Source: Cloacibacillus sp.
Lineage (GTDB): Bacteria > Synergistota > Synergistia > Synergistales > Synergistaceae
Assembly (NCBI GenBank): GCA_036655895.1
Contig: JAVVPF010000015.1
Span: forward strand, 24,001 to 66,517
Reading direction: 5' to 3'
DNA length: 42,517 nt
Below are positions 1 to 7,416 of the stretch, one piece after another. The translations under genes and the position numbers were made by a program. How positions within the stretch are numbered: position 1 is the stretch's first letter; each line of letters opens with the position of its first letter. The notes under the pieces were generated by a model that was not told where the DNA came from, did not search any database, and saw nothing but the letters and a program-made list of their open reading frames with translations.

Positions 1-1208
1 GAGAGGTTCGTCACGTCGTCGGTGATGCCTATCGTGAAATTGTTTTTAGGGTGCGGCTGCGCCAAGTTGTCAAAGACGGCCGCTATCTGCGCCGGGTCGG
101 TGTCCTTCGACGAAAGTCCGTAGCGCCCGCCGACTATCGCAACTCCGCGCCCTGAGCCTGCGAAGGCGGTGCAGAGGTCCTGATAGAGCGGCTCGCCGTT
201 TGAGCCCATCTCCTTGCAGCGGTCCAGTGCCGCTATTTTTTTGACCGTGGCGGGAATGGCCGCCATCAGGTGCTTCACGGAGAACGGACGGAAGAGGTGC
301 ACCTGCACGAAGCCAGTTTTGCGCCCCTGCGCGTTCATGTGGTCGACGGCCTCGCGCGCCGCGCCGGAGACGGAGCCCATCGCAACGATGACCTCCTCCG
401 CGTCAGGCGCGCCGTAGTAGTTGAAGAGGTGATACTCGCGCCCGGTTATGGCGCTTATTTTGCCCATGTAATCCTCGACTATTGCGGGAAGCTCGTCGTA
501 GGCGCCGTTGTTCGCCTCGCGTATCTGGAAATAGATGTCCGGGTTCTGCACCGTGCTGCGCATCATCGGGCGCTCCGGGTTCAGCGCTTCGGCGCGGAAT
601 TTTGCAAGCGCCTCTCGGTCGAGCAGAGAGGCAAGCGTCTCGTAGGAGATCTCCTCCACCTTGTTTATCTCGTGCGAGGTGCGGAAGCCGTCGAAGAAGT
701 GCATGAAGGGCACGCGGCCCTTTATCGCGGCAAGGTGCGCCACGCCCGCAAGGTCCATTATATCCTGCACGCCCGCCGTCGAAAGCATGGCAAGCCCGCA
801 CTGGCGGCAGTTCATTACGTCGGAGTGGTCGCCGAAGATGGAGAAGGCGTGAGTGCCCACCGTGCGCGAAGCTACGTGGAGCACTCCCGGGTGGCGCTGG
901 CCGGAGAGCCTGTGCAGCACGGGGATCATCAGCATCAGCCCCTGGGACGAGGTGAACGACGCGCCAAGCGCGCCGGTTTCAAGCGCGCCGTGGATGGCGG
1001 CGGAGGCTCCAGCCTCCGACTGCATCTCAATAAGCGTCACCTGCTGCCCGAAAATATTTTTCTTTCCGGCCGCCGCCCACGCGTCGGTCTTTTCCGCCAT
1101 CGGGGAGGATGGCGTGATGGGATATATGGCGGCGACCTCCGTAAAGGCGTAAGCCACATACGCGGCCGCTTCGTTGCCGTCCATTGTAACAAGACGTTTG
1201 TCTGTCAT
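1..1208 (-). CDS. nifJ: Pyruvate:ferredoxin (flavodoxin) oxidoreductase, N-terminal part (runs off the left edge)
   Basis: Oxidative decarboxylation of pyruvate (possibly other 2-oxoacids) to acetyl-CoA, CO2 and reduced ferredoxin in the cytoplasm. The frame reads from an ATG at 1208 leftward with no stop, giving about 402 residues of a protein that is normally about 1170. The start MTDKRLVTMDGNEAAAYVA and the following AIYPITPSSPMAE, EMQSEAGASAA, SIFGDHSDVM, HFFDGFRTSHEI, QNPDIYFQ and VGGRYGLSSKD are classic for the single-chain NifJ family (domain I and start of domain II). The thiamine-diphosphate and Fe-S domains lie outside the window. A purine-rich ribosome site (AAAGAGGTG) precedes the ATG by 7 bases. 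A strong hairpin at 1327-1360 separates it from the upstream minus-strand operon, so it is probably its own transcription unit. Family assignment is sure; exact substrate is inferred. Confidence 0.95.
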   Translation of the reverse strand, partial: MTDKRLVTMDGNEAAAYVAYAFTEVAAIYPITPSSPMAEKTDAWAAAGKKNIFGQQVTLIEMQSEAGASAAIHGALETGALGASFTSSQGLMLMIPVLHRLSGQRHPGVLHVASRTVGTHAFSIFGDHSDVMNCRQCGLAMLSTAGVQDIMDLAGVAHLAAIKGRVPFMHFFDGFRTSHEINKVEEISYETLASLLDREALAKFRAEALNPERPMMRSTVQNPDIYFQIREANNGAYDELPAIVEDYMGKISAITGREYHLFNYYGAPDAEEVIVAMGSVSGAAREAVDHMNAQGRKTGFVQVHLFRPFSVKHLMAAIPATVKKIAALDRCKEMGSNGEPLYQDLCTAFAGSGRGVAIVGGRYGLSSKDTDPAQIAAVFDNLAQPHPKNNFTIGITDDVTNL

Positions 1209-1326
1209 AGTCAAGCACCTCTTTGTCAAATTAAATTATTTAAACGACAGGCCGTTAGTTTGCCCGATAAATCATCTTTACGCTTTTTATTATAATACCT
1301 TTCGGCCGCCGTATCTTATAAAATTT

Positions 1327-1360
1327 CGCGCGCCGGCAAAAAGTCGAAAGCCGGCGCGCG
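1327..1360 (-). terminator. Rho-independent terminator after the LeuA-like/fusion operon
   Basis: Perfect 11-bp GC-rich stem (1327-1337 pairs with 1350-1360, 12-base loop), starting 17 bases beyond the stop of the fusion gene. On the minus strand the stem is followed by an A/T-rich GAAATTTTATAA. On the plus strand it is followed by CCTCTTTTTG, but no plus-strand gene ends here. Confidence 0.75.
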
Positions 1361-1376
1361 CCTCTTTTTGTCAGCG

Positions 1377-3908
1377 CTACGCAGTCTTTACCGAGGCCGC
1401 CTTTTGCAGGCCGAGCTTCGCCACGGCGTCGTCGCGCATCTTGTATTTCAATATCTTTCCCGCCGCGTTCATCGGGAAGTCGCGCACGAAATCTATATAC
1501 TTCGGGCATTTGTGGCGCGCCATCTGCGCTAAGAAAAATTCCTTTATCTCGCGCTCCGTTACGCTTTCGCCTTCCTTCAATACGATGCAGGCCATTATCT
1601 CCTCGCCCAGAGCCTCATCCGGCACTCCTATCACCTGCACGTCCTTCACCTTCGGGTGTGTATAGAGGAACTCCTCCAGCTCCTTCGGGTAGATGTTTTC
1701 GCCGCCGCGGATTATCATGTCCTTCAGACGTCCCGTTATCCTGTAATAGCCCTCGGGCGTGCGGCAGGCGAGGTCTCCGCTGTGCAGCCAGCCATCTTTG
1801 TCGATGGCCAATGCCGTAGCTTCGGGCATCTTGTAATATCCCTTCATTATATTGTAGCCTCGCGCCACGAACTCTCCGGTCGTTTCGTCCGGCAGCTCAA
1901 GGCCCGTCTCCGGGTCGATGATGCGGCATTCTATCTCTGGCAGCGCCTTGCCCACCGTGGCCACGCGCGCCTCAAGGCTGTCGTCCGTCCCGCTCATCGT
2001 GCAGCCGGGCGAGGCCTCCGTCTGGCCGTAGGTTATGACTATCTCCTTCATGTTCATCTTTTCTACGACGTCCTGCATCTTTGAGATGGGGCAGGGGCTT
2101 CCCGCCATGATGCCGGTGCGCATGTAAGAGAAATCAGTTTTTTCAAAGTCCTCGTGCTCCATCATCGCGATGAACATCGTGGGCACCCCGTGGAAGCAGG
2201 TGATGCGCTCCTGATTTATGCAGGCAAGAGAGGCCTTCGTGGAAAAATAGGGCATCGGGCAGAGCGTCGCTCCGTGCGTCATCGAGGCGGTCATAGCAAG
2301 CACCATGCCGAAGCAGTGGAACATCGGGACGTGGACCATCATGCGGTCGGCGGTCGAAAGGTCCATCCTGTCGCCGATGCACTTGCCGTTGTTCACTACG
2401 TTGTAATGCGTAAGCATGACGCCCTTTGGAAATCCCGTCGTGCCGCTTGTGTACTGCATGTTGCAGACGTCGTGGACGTCGACCGCAGCGGCCATCCGGC
2501 GCACCTCGTCGTGGGGCGTCATTTGAGCGCGAAGCAGCGCCTCCTCCCACGAGAGGCAGCCCTTCATCTTAAAATCGACTGTGATGATGTTGCGCAAGAA
2601 TGGCAGACGGCGGCAGGCGAGCGGTTTGCCCGGCGCGGACTCGGCAAGTTCGGGGCAAAGTTCGCGCATAATATTGTCGTAATGCGAATCTCGGTAGCCC
2701 TTTATCATAACGAGCGTGTGCGTATCCGACTGGCGCAGCAGATATTCAGCCTCGTGTATCTTATAGGCGGTGTTCACTGTGACGAGCACCGCGCCTATCT
2801 TCGTCGCGGCCCAGAAGGTTACGTACCACTGAGGCAGGTTCGTAGCCCAAATGGCAACGTGGCTGCCTGCCCGGACGCCCAGCGAGACCAGAGCGCGCGC
2901 GAACTCGTCAACGTCGTCCCTGAACTGCGAATAGGTGCGCGTGTAGTCCAGCGTCGTGTATTTAAAGGCGTACTGGTCGGGGAACTCCTCGACGATACGG
3001 TCCAGCACCTGCGGGAAGGTCTTTTCGATGAGCCTGTCCTTTTGCCACGGATAAAGCCCCGTGTGGCGCTTGTTGTCGTAGAGGCGCTTGCCGCGAAGCT
3101 GGCGCGCCGGGTTGTCAAAACGGCTCATTGTGTTTACGAAATGCAGCGAAATAAGCTCAAAGCAGTTTATCTCCGGCATCCACGCAGGGTCCCATTCCAT
3201 CGATATAAAGCCGTCGTAGTTCAGCGAATAGAGCGAGCGCATCATGGCGTCGATGGGCAGCGTCCCCTCGCAGACGAGGCGGTACTCAGTGCGCCCGTCC
3301 ACCACCTCGGAATCTTTCAAGTGTACGTGCTTTATATAGGAGCCCAGGTTCTTCACAGTCTTTTCGGGGCTTTCGCAGCCTTCGCGCACCGTGTGCTCCA
3401 TGTCCCAGAGCGCGGCCAAACTGTCGCAGGCGAAGGCGTCCAGCAGTCCGCAGAGCCTGTCCGTGTCGGAAAAAAGGCCGATAGTCTCAACCAGCAGCGT
3501 CACGTTGTTTTCGCGCGCCGCCGGTATCATGCGCGCAATCACCTCGCGCGCCGCGGAAAACTGTGCCTCCGCCGCAGCCGCGCCTCGCGCGCCAAGGCGA
3601 ACGTAGGGGATGCGGAGGTTCTTTGCCTTCTTTATATAGTCGCCTATCTCGGCGCAGCAAAGGTCGAGCAGTGAGGCGTCGCCTATGTTGCAGGAGGTGT
3701 CGATACAGGGGATGCAAAGCCCCTGCTCCGTCATCTCGCGGTGCGCCGCGTTTGCCATCGCCGGGTCGAAGATGCCGCTTTTCTCCGAAAAGGCCGGTTC
3801 ATTTATGCTGTGTACCTCTATGCCCGCGAAACCTCCGTCCTTCGCCGCCGCGCAGAGATCCTGCCATGAGTAGCCGCTCCATCCGAATGTCGAAAATGAG
3901 AACTTCAT
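1377..3908 (-). CDS. Fusion protein: xylose-isomerase-like TIM barrel + AMP-forming acyl-CoA synthetase
   Basis: One uninterrupted 843-residue frame with two enzyme families. Residues about 1-265 are a sugar-phosphate isomerase/epimerase (xylose-isomerase-like) TIM barrel. The usual metal ligands appear present: E141 in VETIG, D169 and H172 in LWDMEH, H194/H196 in HVHLKD, E238 in SMEWD. Residues about 280-843 are an ANL-superfamily acyl-CoA synthetase, with the P-loop-like YTSGTTGFPKG at 486-496, YGQTEASPG, WLHSGDLA, GRLKDMIIRGGENIYP, and the C-terminal catalytic Lys in NAAGK (about 818). Both halves therefore look active. The start follows the LeuA-like stop by one base, so the two genes are translationally coupled and share the leucine T-box at 5380-5681. 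Substrates are not known; the ligase resembles medium/long-chain FadD-type enzymes. I see no stop or frameshift at the domain junction (about 3110), so this is a real fusion in this sequence rather than two merged genes. Confidence 0.88.
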   Translation of the reverse strand: MKFSFSTFGWSGYSWQDLCAAAKDGGFAGIEVHSINEPAFSEKSGIFDPAMANAAHREMTEQGLCIPCIDTSCNIGDASLLDLCCAEIGDYIKKAKNLRIPYVRLGARGAAAAEAQFSAAREVIARMIPAARENNVTLLVETIGLFSDTDRLCGLLDAFACDSLAALWDMEHTVREGCESPEKTVKNLGSYIKHVHLKDSEVVDGRTEYRLVCEGTLPIDAMMRSLYSLNYDGFISMEWDPAWMPEINCFELISLHFVNTMSRFDNPARQLRGKRLYDNKRHTGLYPWQKDRLIEKTFPQVLDRIVEEFPDQYAFKYTTLDYTRTYSQFRDDVDEFARALVSLGVRAGSHVAIWATNLPQWYVTFWAATKIGAVLVTVNTAYKIHEAEYLLRQSDTHTLVMIKGYRDSHYDNIMRELCPELAESAPGKPLACRRLPFLRNIITVDFKMKGCLSWEEALLRAQMTPHDEVRRMAAAVDVHDVCNMQYTSGTTGFPKGVMLTHYNVVNNGKCIGDRMDLSTADRMMVHVPMFHCFGMVLAMTASMTHGATLCPMPYFSTKASLACINQERITCFHGVPTMFIAMMEHEDFEKTDFSYMRTGIMAGSPCPISKMQDVVEKMNMKEIVITYGQTEASPGCTMSGTDDSLEARVATVGKALPEIECRIIDPETGLELPDETTGEFVARGYNIMKGYYKMPEATALAIDKDGWLHSGDLACRTPEGYYRITGRLKDMIIRGGENIYPKELEEFLYTHPKVKDVQVIGVPDEALGEEIMACIVLKEGESVTEREIKEFFLAQMARHKCPKYIDFVRDFPMNAAGKILKYKMRDDAVAKLGLQKAASVKTA

Positions 3909-3909
3909 T

Positions 3910-5325
3910 TTAATGGTTCTCCTCGTAGGTTATTTTGTTCAGCGCGTTGACGTAGGCGCGGATGCTGGAGCCTATGATGTCCGTCGAGATGCCGTTTCCG
4001 GAATAGAGCTTGCCGTTTGAACGCAGCTTCACCAAAGTTGAGCCCATCGCCTCGCGTCCCTCGGTAACGGACTGTATCTGAAAATCGTCCAGCTCGTAAT
4101 GATGTCCCGTTATCTGCTCCACGGCGAGAAAGGCCGCGTCTATAGGCCCGTCGCCCTCGGCCAGGCCGAAGAGCTCCTCCCCATTACGGCGCACGTGGAT
4201 ATTCGCGGTGGCGTTTATGATGTTGCCGCTGTTTATGACGAAGCTCACCAGCTCATAGGTGGGCGGCGCCTGCAGCGCGCTTGTTGCGATTATCGCCTCC
4301 AGCTCCTTCGTGCCCACGGATTTTTTCGCGGCTACGTTGCGGAAGGTCTCGTAGACGTTCGCCACGTCCTCGTCCGAAAGGTCGTAGCCAAGACGCTGCG
4401 CCGCCTTTGCCACGGAGCCTGCGTCGTCGTTTGCGTCAAGCCGTACGTCATGTGCCTCCGTCGCGGCAAGCCCTGTGTCGAAGGCGGAGGTCTTGCTGCG
4501 TTCCGGCCTCGTTATCCAGTGCATCTGAGCCACGGAGCGGTGTATCTCGGTAAATTTAAGGCCGCAGCAGTAGCCGCAGTCGTCGCCGCGCGTGCGTATG
4601 ACGTGGGCCGCAGCCTCAAACTCCGGCGCGCAGCCGCCGCTTACGCAGACGTCCACCTCTGTCGCTCCCGCCTTAACGGCGGAGACGGCGCAGGCCGCCG
4701 CCATCGAAAGTTCGTCCGAACATTTCACCGCAAGCGCAACATCCTTCAGCTCCGGCACAGCCGCGTAAAGCGCCTTGACAAAGGCGGCAAATTCATAGGG
4801 CATCATAGTCCCCGCGGAGTCGCAAACTGTAATGGTCGAGGCGCCGGCCGTTATCGCGGCCGATATTACGGAATAAAGAAAATCCGGCTCGCTGCGCGTT
4901 GCGTCGACTGCGGCAAACTCAACGTCGGGGCAAAGCGCGCGCGCGCGTTCGACCAACTGGCGCGTCATATCGAGGATGCCGGCGGGCTTTTTGCCGCAGA
5001 CAAACTCCATCTGCACCGCCGAAAGCGGAGCCTCCACATAAAGGCGCGGATGCGCGGCCTCCGCCACGGCCGCCCACGCGCGGTCGACGCCCGCTTCGTC
5101 GAAGCCCACGGGGATGGAAAGCGCGCTGTTTTTCACAGCGGCCGCCACCGTGCGCACCAAAAGCGAATCTATCTTGTCGTGTACAATAGGCGCCATGCTT
5201 ATGACGTCGAGATTCAGCTTGTCCAGCGTCTTTGCCATCTCGATTATCTCTTTGAAAGAGAGCGCGCCCTCCGCTCCGCGCTGCGCCTCCCGCAGCGTAA
5301 TGTCCGTAAACTTGATTTGTTTCAT
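3910..5325 (-). CDS. LeuA-like (isopropylmalate/homocitrate synthase family) protein with degenerate metal site
   Basis: 471 residues from the ATG at 5325, preceded by AAAGGG at about 10 bases; the ATG at 5346, preceded by GAGGAA, is a possible alternative. An HMGL-like TIM barrel (about 1-340) is followed by a LeuA regulatory (allosteric) domain (about 350-471), recognisable by GDGPIDAAFLAVEQIT, DFQIQSVTEG, EAMGSTLVKL and STDIIGSSIRAYVNALNKI. The active site is unusual. The conserved DTTLRDGEQ is DITLREAQR. The metal-binding HxHDD is replaced by KCSDE (201-205). The Asn in the usual NGIGERAGN segment is replaced by Ser (229), and the catalytic HSSGIH segment is not seen. Ordinary isopropylmalate synthase activity is therefore doubtful. 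The gene follows a leucine-type T-box and is coupled to the TIM-barrel/acyl-CoA-ligase fusion. Role unknown: perhaps altered chemistry, a leucine sensor, or a partner of the fusion protein. Confidence 0.85.
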   Translation of the reverse strand: MKQIKFTDITLREAQRGAEGALSFKEIIEMAKTLDKLNLDVISMAPIVHDKIDSLLVRTVAAAVKNSALSIPVGFDEAGVDRAWAAVAEAAHPRLYVEAPLSAVQMEFVCGKKPAGILDMTRQLVERARALCPDVEFAAVDATRSEPDFLYSVISAAITAGASTITVCDSAGTMMPYEFAAFVKALYAAVPELKDVALAVKCSDELSMAAACAVSAVKAGATEVDVCVSGGCAPEFEAAAHVIRTRGDDCGYCCGLKFTEIHRSVAQMHWITRPERSKTSAFDTGLAATEAHDVRLDANDDAGSVAKAAQRLGYDLSDEDVANVYETFRNVAAKKSVGTKELEAIIATSALQAPPTYELVSFVINSGNIINATANIHVRRNGEELFGLAEGDGPIDAAFLAVEQITGHHYELDDFQIQSVTEGREAMGSTLVKLRSNGKLYSGNGISTDIIGSSIRAYVNALNKITYEENH

Positions 5326-5379
5326 CACAAAAACACCCTTTCTCATCCGATCTAGTTCCTCGCAGGCGTATAAAAACAT

Positions 5380-5681
5380 AAAAAAGCCCCCGAGGTATGT
5401 TCATACCTCAGGGGCGAATATTTAAAGTTCGCGGTACCACCCTGATTGCCGCAGATTTCGCGGCCGCTTCATTGGCGCCTGTAACGGGGCCAGCCGTAAT
5501 CCCTTAGCGGCAGACGCTTTAGGGGATTCCGCTCCGGAGCGAGGCCGATACGCCGCCATTCGGTTCCGGCTCTCACCTGCATGCCGGCTCTCTGTAAACC
5601 TATCTGCTGCGTTCGTAACTCCATCATTGCGTTTGTTCCGCATATTCAGTAAGCTTGATATTTCATAAATCCAAGCTGTAT
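5380..5681 (-). ncRNA. T-box leader, predicted tRNA-Leu (CUC specifier)
   Basis: Minus-strand 5' leader of the LeuA-like operon, with all the hallmarks of a T-box. The T-box sequence GGGTGGTACCGCG lies at 5442-5430. It is followed by a terminator hairpin with a U run (5381-5415). The Stem I upper part AGAGAGCCGG...GGTGAGAGCCGG lies around 5597-5561. A GATGGAG segment on the 5' side (about 5625) fits the Stem I kink-turn region. By comparison with the classic tyrS leader, where the codon precedes ACTCC.GAGT, the specifier is CTC at 5543-5541, just before GCTCCGGAGC. This predicts that uncharged tRNA-Leu turns the operon on. The assignment as a T-box is very firm; the specifier reading is inference by motif alignment. 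Confidence 0.93.
5381..5415 (-). terminator. Regulated terminator of the T-box leader
   Basis: Stem 5386-5399 paired with 5402-5415 (one mismatch), immediately downstream of the T-box motif, then a U run (A's at 5381-5385 on the plus strand). The competing antiterminator would use the T-box bases at 5430-5442. Confidence 0.88.
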
Positions 5682-5687
5682 TTGTTA

Positions 5688-5717
5688 ATAATATTCTCAA
5701 AAGCCCGAAGTTGTCAA
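5688..5717 (-). promoter_or_regulatory. Sigma-70 promoter of the T-box operon
   Basis: Minus strand: TTGACA (5717-5712), 18-base spacer, TATTAT (5693-5688). The predicted start of transcription near 5681 leaves room for a complete Stem I of the T-box. Confidence 0.75.
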
Positions 5718-5776
5718 GCGCGAAATTTTAAAAAATATCGGGCGCAAAACCGGACGAAGAAATCCGCCACGCCCAC

Positions 5777-5868
5777 TTATAACTGAAAGCGCGCCCAAAA
5801 ATATGACGTTTATCAGTTATAACTGATAAAATAGGTAAAAACGCTTCGTTTGTCAGGTATAACTGTGA
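5777..5868. repeat. Three phased TATAACTG motifs, the central one a perfect 20-bp palindrome
   Basis: TATAACTG occurs at 5778-5785, 5818-5825 and 5858-5865, exactly 40 bp apart each time. The middle copy is part of the perfect palindrome TTATCAGTTATAACTGATAA (5810-5829). The third is an imperfect version (CAGGTATAACTG). They lie just upstream of, and overlap the -10 region of, the DUF4143 ATPase gene. They look like operator or protein-binding iterons. No further function can be read from sequence. Confidence 0.8.
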
Positions 5869-5872
5869 TAAT
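5864..5872 (+). promoter_or_regulatory. Probable extended -10 promoter of the ATPase gene
   Basis: TG-T-GATAAT (extended -10, TGnGATAAT) about 34 bases before the ATG at 5906, without a good -35. It overlaps the end of the third TATAACTG motif, so a protein binding there should block transcription. Confidence 0.45.
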
Positions 5873-5905
5873 ATTACAGCGGCAACAGAAGGGGGCCGAG
5901 CTGCT

Positions 5906-7120
5906 ATGATAAAACGAGAACTATATATGAAACGCATCCGCCCGTTCATGGGACAGGAGATAATCAAAGTGCTGACCGGCATCCGCCGCAGCGGCAAGTC
6001 CGTTATGCTTGGGCTGATCCAGCAGGAGCTCATCGCAGCTGGCGCGGCGCCGGAGCAGTTTATATCAATAAATTTTGAGAATATGAGCAACGCGCCTCTT
6101 TGTACGGCAGAGGCGCTCCATGACGAAATAGCCGCGCGCGCGGCGAAAGTGCCCGGCAAAGCCTACCTCTTTTTTGACGAGATACAGGCGGTAGACGGCT
6201 GGGAGAGGTGCGTCAACTCCTTCCGTGTAGAATTTGACTGTGAGATATACATCACAGGCTCCAACGCTAAACTTCTTTCGGGAGAGCTTGCCACCTATCT
6301 TGCGGGAAGGTATGTGGAGTTCGTCGTCTACCCGTTTTCTTTCGCGGAGTTCATTGAGCTTTACAATACAGTCTATCCGGGGACCGCGCAGGGAGAAGCG
6401 TTTAAAGCGTATCTGACATCGGGAGGGATGCCGTACCTCAGCAATCTGCGCTATGAAGCCGAGCCGAGCCGTCAGTACCTCCAGGATCTCTATAATTCCG
6501 TCTTGCTCAAGGACATCGTCAAACGCAAGAACATCCGCGACGTAGACCTGCTTGAGAGGATCATCGGCTATCTGACCGCGAATGTCGGTACGACCTTTTC
6601 CGCGTCGTCCGTTTCAAAATATTTGAAAAGCGAGGGCCGCGCTGTAGCCGTGGAGACGATATTGAACTATATCCGATGCTGCGAGGAGGCGTTTTTGTTC
6701 TATCGCGTGCGAAGAGAGGAGCTGCGCGGAAAAAAGCTGCTCAGCAGCAATGAAAAGTATTACATAGCCGACCACGGCATACGCGAGGCGGTCTTTGGCG
6801 GAAATATGAAGGACATCAACCTTGTCCTTGAAAATATCGTATTCATGGAACTTATCCGGCGCGGATACAGGGTCACGGTGGGCAAATTGGAAGAGCGCGA
6901 GATAGACTTTATCTGTGAAAAACGCGGTCAAAAAATTTACATACAGGTATCCTATCTGCTTGCCTCAGAGGAGACGATAGAGCGCGAATTTGGCGCCTTC
7001 GACGGCGTCCGCGACAATTACCCGAAGTACGTCGTCTCACTCGACGAGTTCGAAAGAAGCCGCGACGGCATCCGTCATATAAACCTTCGGGATTTCCTGC
7101 TTGCTGAAAAGTGGGATTAA
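5906..7120 (+). CDS. AAA-family ATPase with DUF4143 domain
   Basis: 404 residues. The N-terminal ATPase domain (AAA_14 type) has Walker A GIRRSGKS (about 25-32), Walker B YLFFDEIQ (about 88-95) and the sensor-like ITGSNAKLLSGELATYLAGR. The C-terminal half is the DUF4143 region, ending in a nuclease-like fold segment (EREIDFICEKRGQKIYIQVSY). Such proteins are common in gut anaerobes, often in many copies, and their role is not established. The gene stands alone; a G-rich ribosome site (GAAGGGGG) lies 12 bases before the ATG. Its upstream region carries the 40-bp-phased palindromic motif, which suggests self-regulation or a specific DNA target. Family call is firm; function unknown. Confidence 0.88.
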   Translation: MIKRELYMKRIRPFMGQEIIKVLTGIRRSGKSVMLGLIQQELIAAGAAPEQFISINFENMSNAPLCTAEALHDEIAARAAKVPGKAYLFFDEIQAVDGWERCVNSFRVEFDCEIYITGSNAKLLSGELATYLAGRYVEFVVYPFSFAEFIELYNTVYPGTAQGEAFKAYLTSGGMPYLSNLRYEAEPSRQYLQDLYNSVLLKDIVKRKNIRDVDLLERIIGYLTANVGTTFSASSVSKYLKSEGRAVAVETILNYIRCCEEAFLFYRVRREELRGKKLLSSNEKYYIADHGIREAVFGGNMKDINLVLENIVFMELIRRGYRVTVGKLEEREIDFICEKRGQKIYIQVSYLLASEETIEREFGAFDGVRDNYPKYVVSLDEFERSRDGIRHINLRDFLLAEKWD

Positions 7121-7202
7121 AATCACCGGCTGTTGCATCCCGCAGCCGCGGTTTGTATATTGTGCGGCAATTCTGTATCTTTGCTCTTGGAGGCCGCAAT
7201 CC

Positions 7203-7231
7203 TTGACATTATCGGGCGGCGGGGCTATAAA
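7203..7231 (+). promoter_or_regulatory. Sigma-70 promoter of the iorAB-paaK operon
   Basis: TTGACA (7203-7208), 17-base spacer, TATAAA (7226-7231): close to consensus. It predicts transcription from about 7238 and a 180-base leader before iorA. Confidence 0.75.
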
Positions 7232-7237
7232 TATCAG

Positions 7238-7416
7238 CAGAAGAAGAGGGAGAGCCCTTTTCGGTTTAGAAAAGACAAGACCAGATTAGCGAAGGCAAGT
7301 TGAGTGACTGTGAATATTTCAGGGCTCTGCCGCCGTATTTGTCGCGCAGGGCTCTTTTCTTTAGAGTTTTTTAGAAAAGCTTTTAACATAACCTGTTTGA
7401 TTTTGGAGGAATATAA
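7238..7416 (+). ncRNA. Putative structured leader/attenuator of iorA
   Basis: The leader carries AGAGCCCT at 7251-7258 and two exact complements AGGGCTCT at 7321-7328 and 7348-7355. The second complement is followed by TTTTCTTT and, after a short CTCT/AGAG hairpin, by TTTTTT (7367-7372). The 5' arm can pair with only one of the two, so pairing with the second would make a terminator and pairing with the first would not. A small internal hairpin TTTTC/GAAAA (7258-7273) lies inside. It resembles a riboswitch or attenuator layout, but I do not recognise a known class. Confidence 0.45.

Noticed and set aside
270-1295. Long plus-strand open frame opposite nifJ (similar ones at 2154-3674 and 4099-5355)
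   Set aside because: Products are rich in Arg/His/Ala with no family features. They mirror real genes on the other strand and are a by-product of high GC codon use.
5422-5700. 92-residue frame across the T-box leader
   Set aside because: It overlaps the T-box stems and motif, ends in them, and has no ribosome site; the RNA explanation accounts for the sequence.
7238-7416. Known riboswitch class (glycine, SAM, THF, TPP) in the iorA leader
   Set aside because: None of the conserved core sequences of these classes could be found; kept as an unclassified leader.
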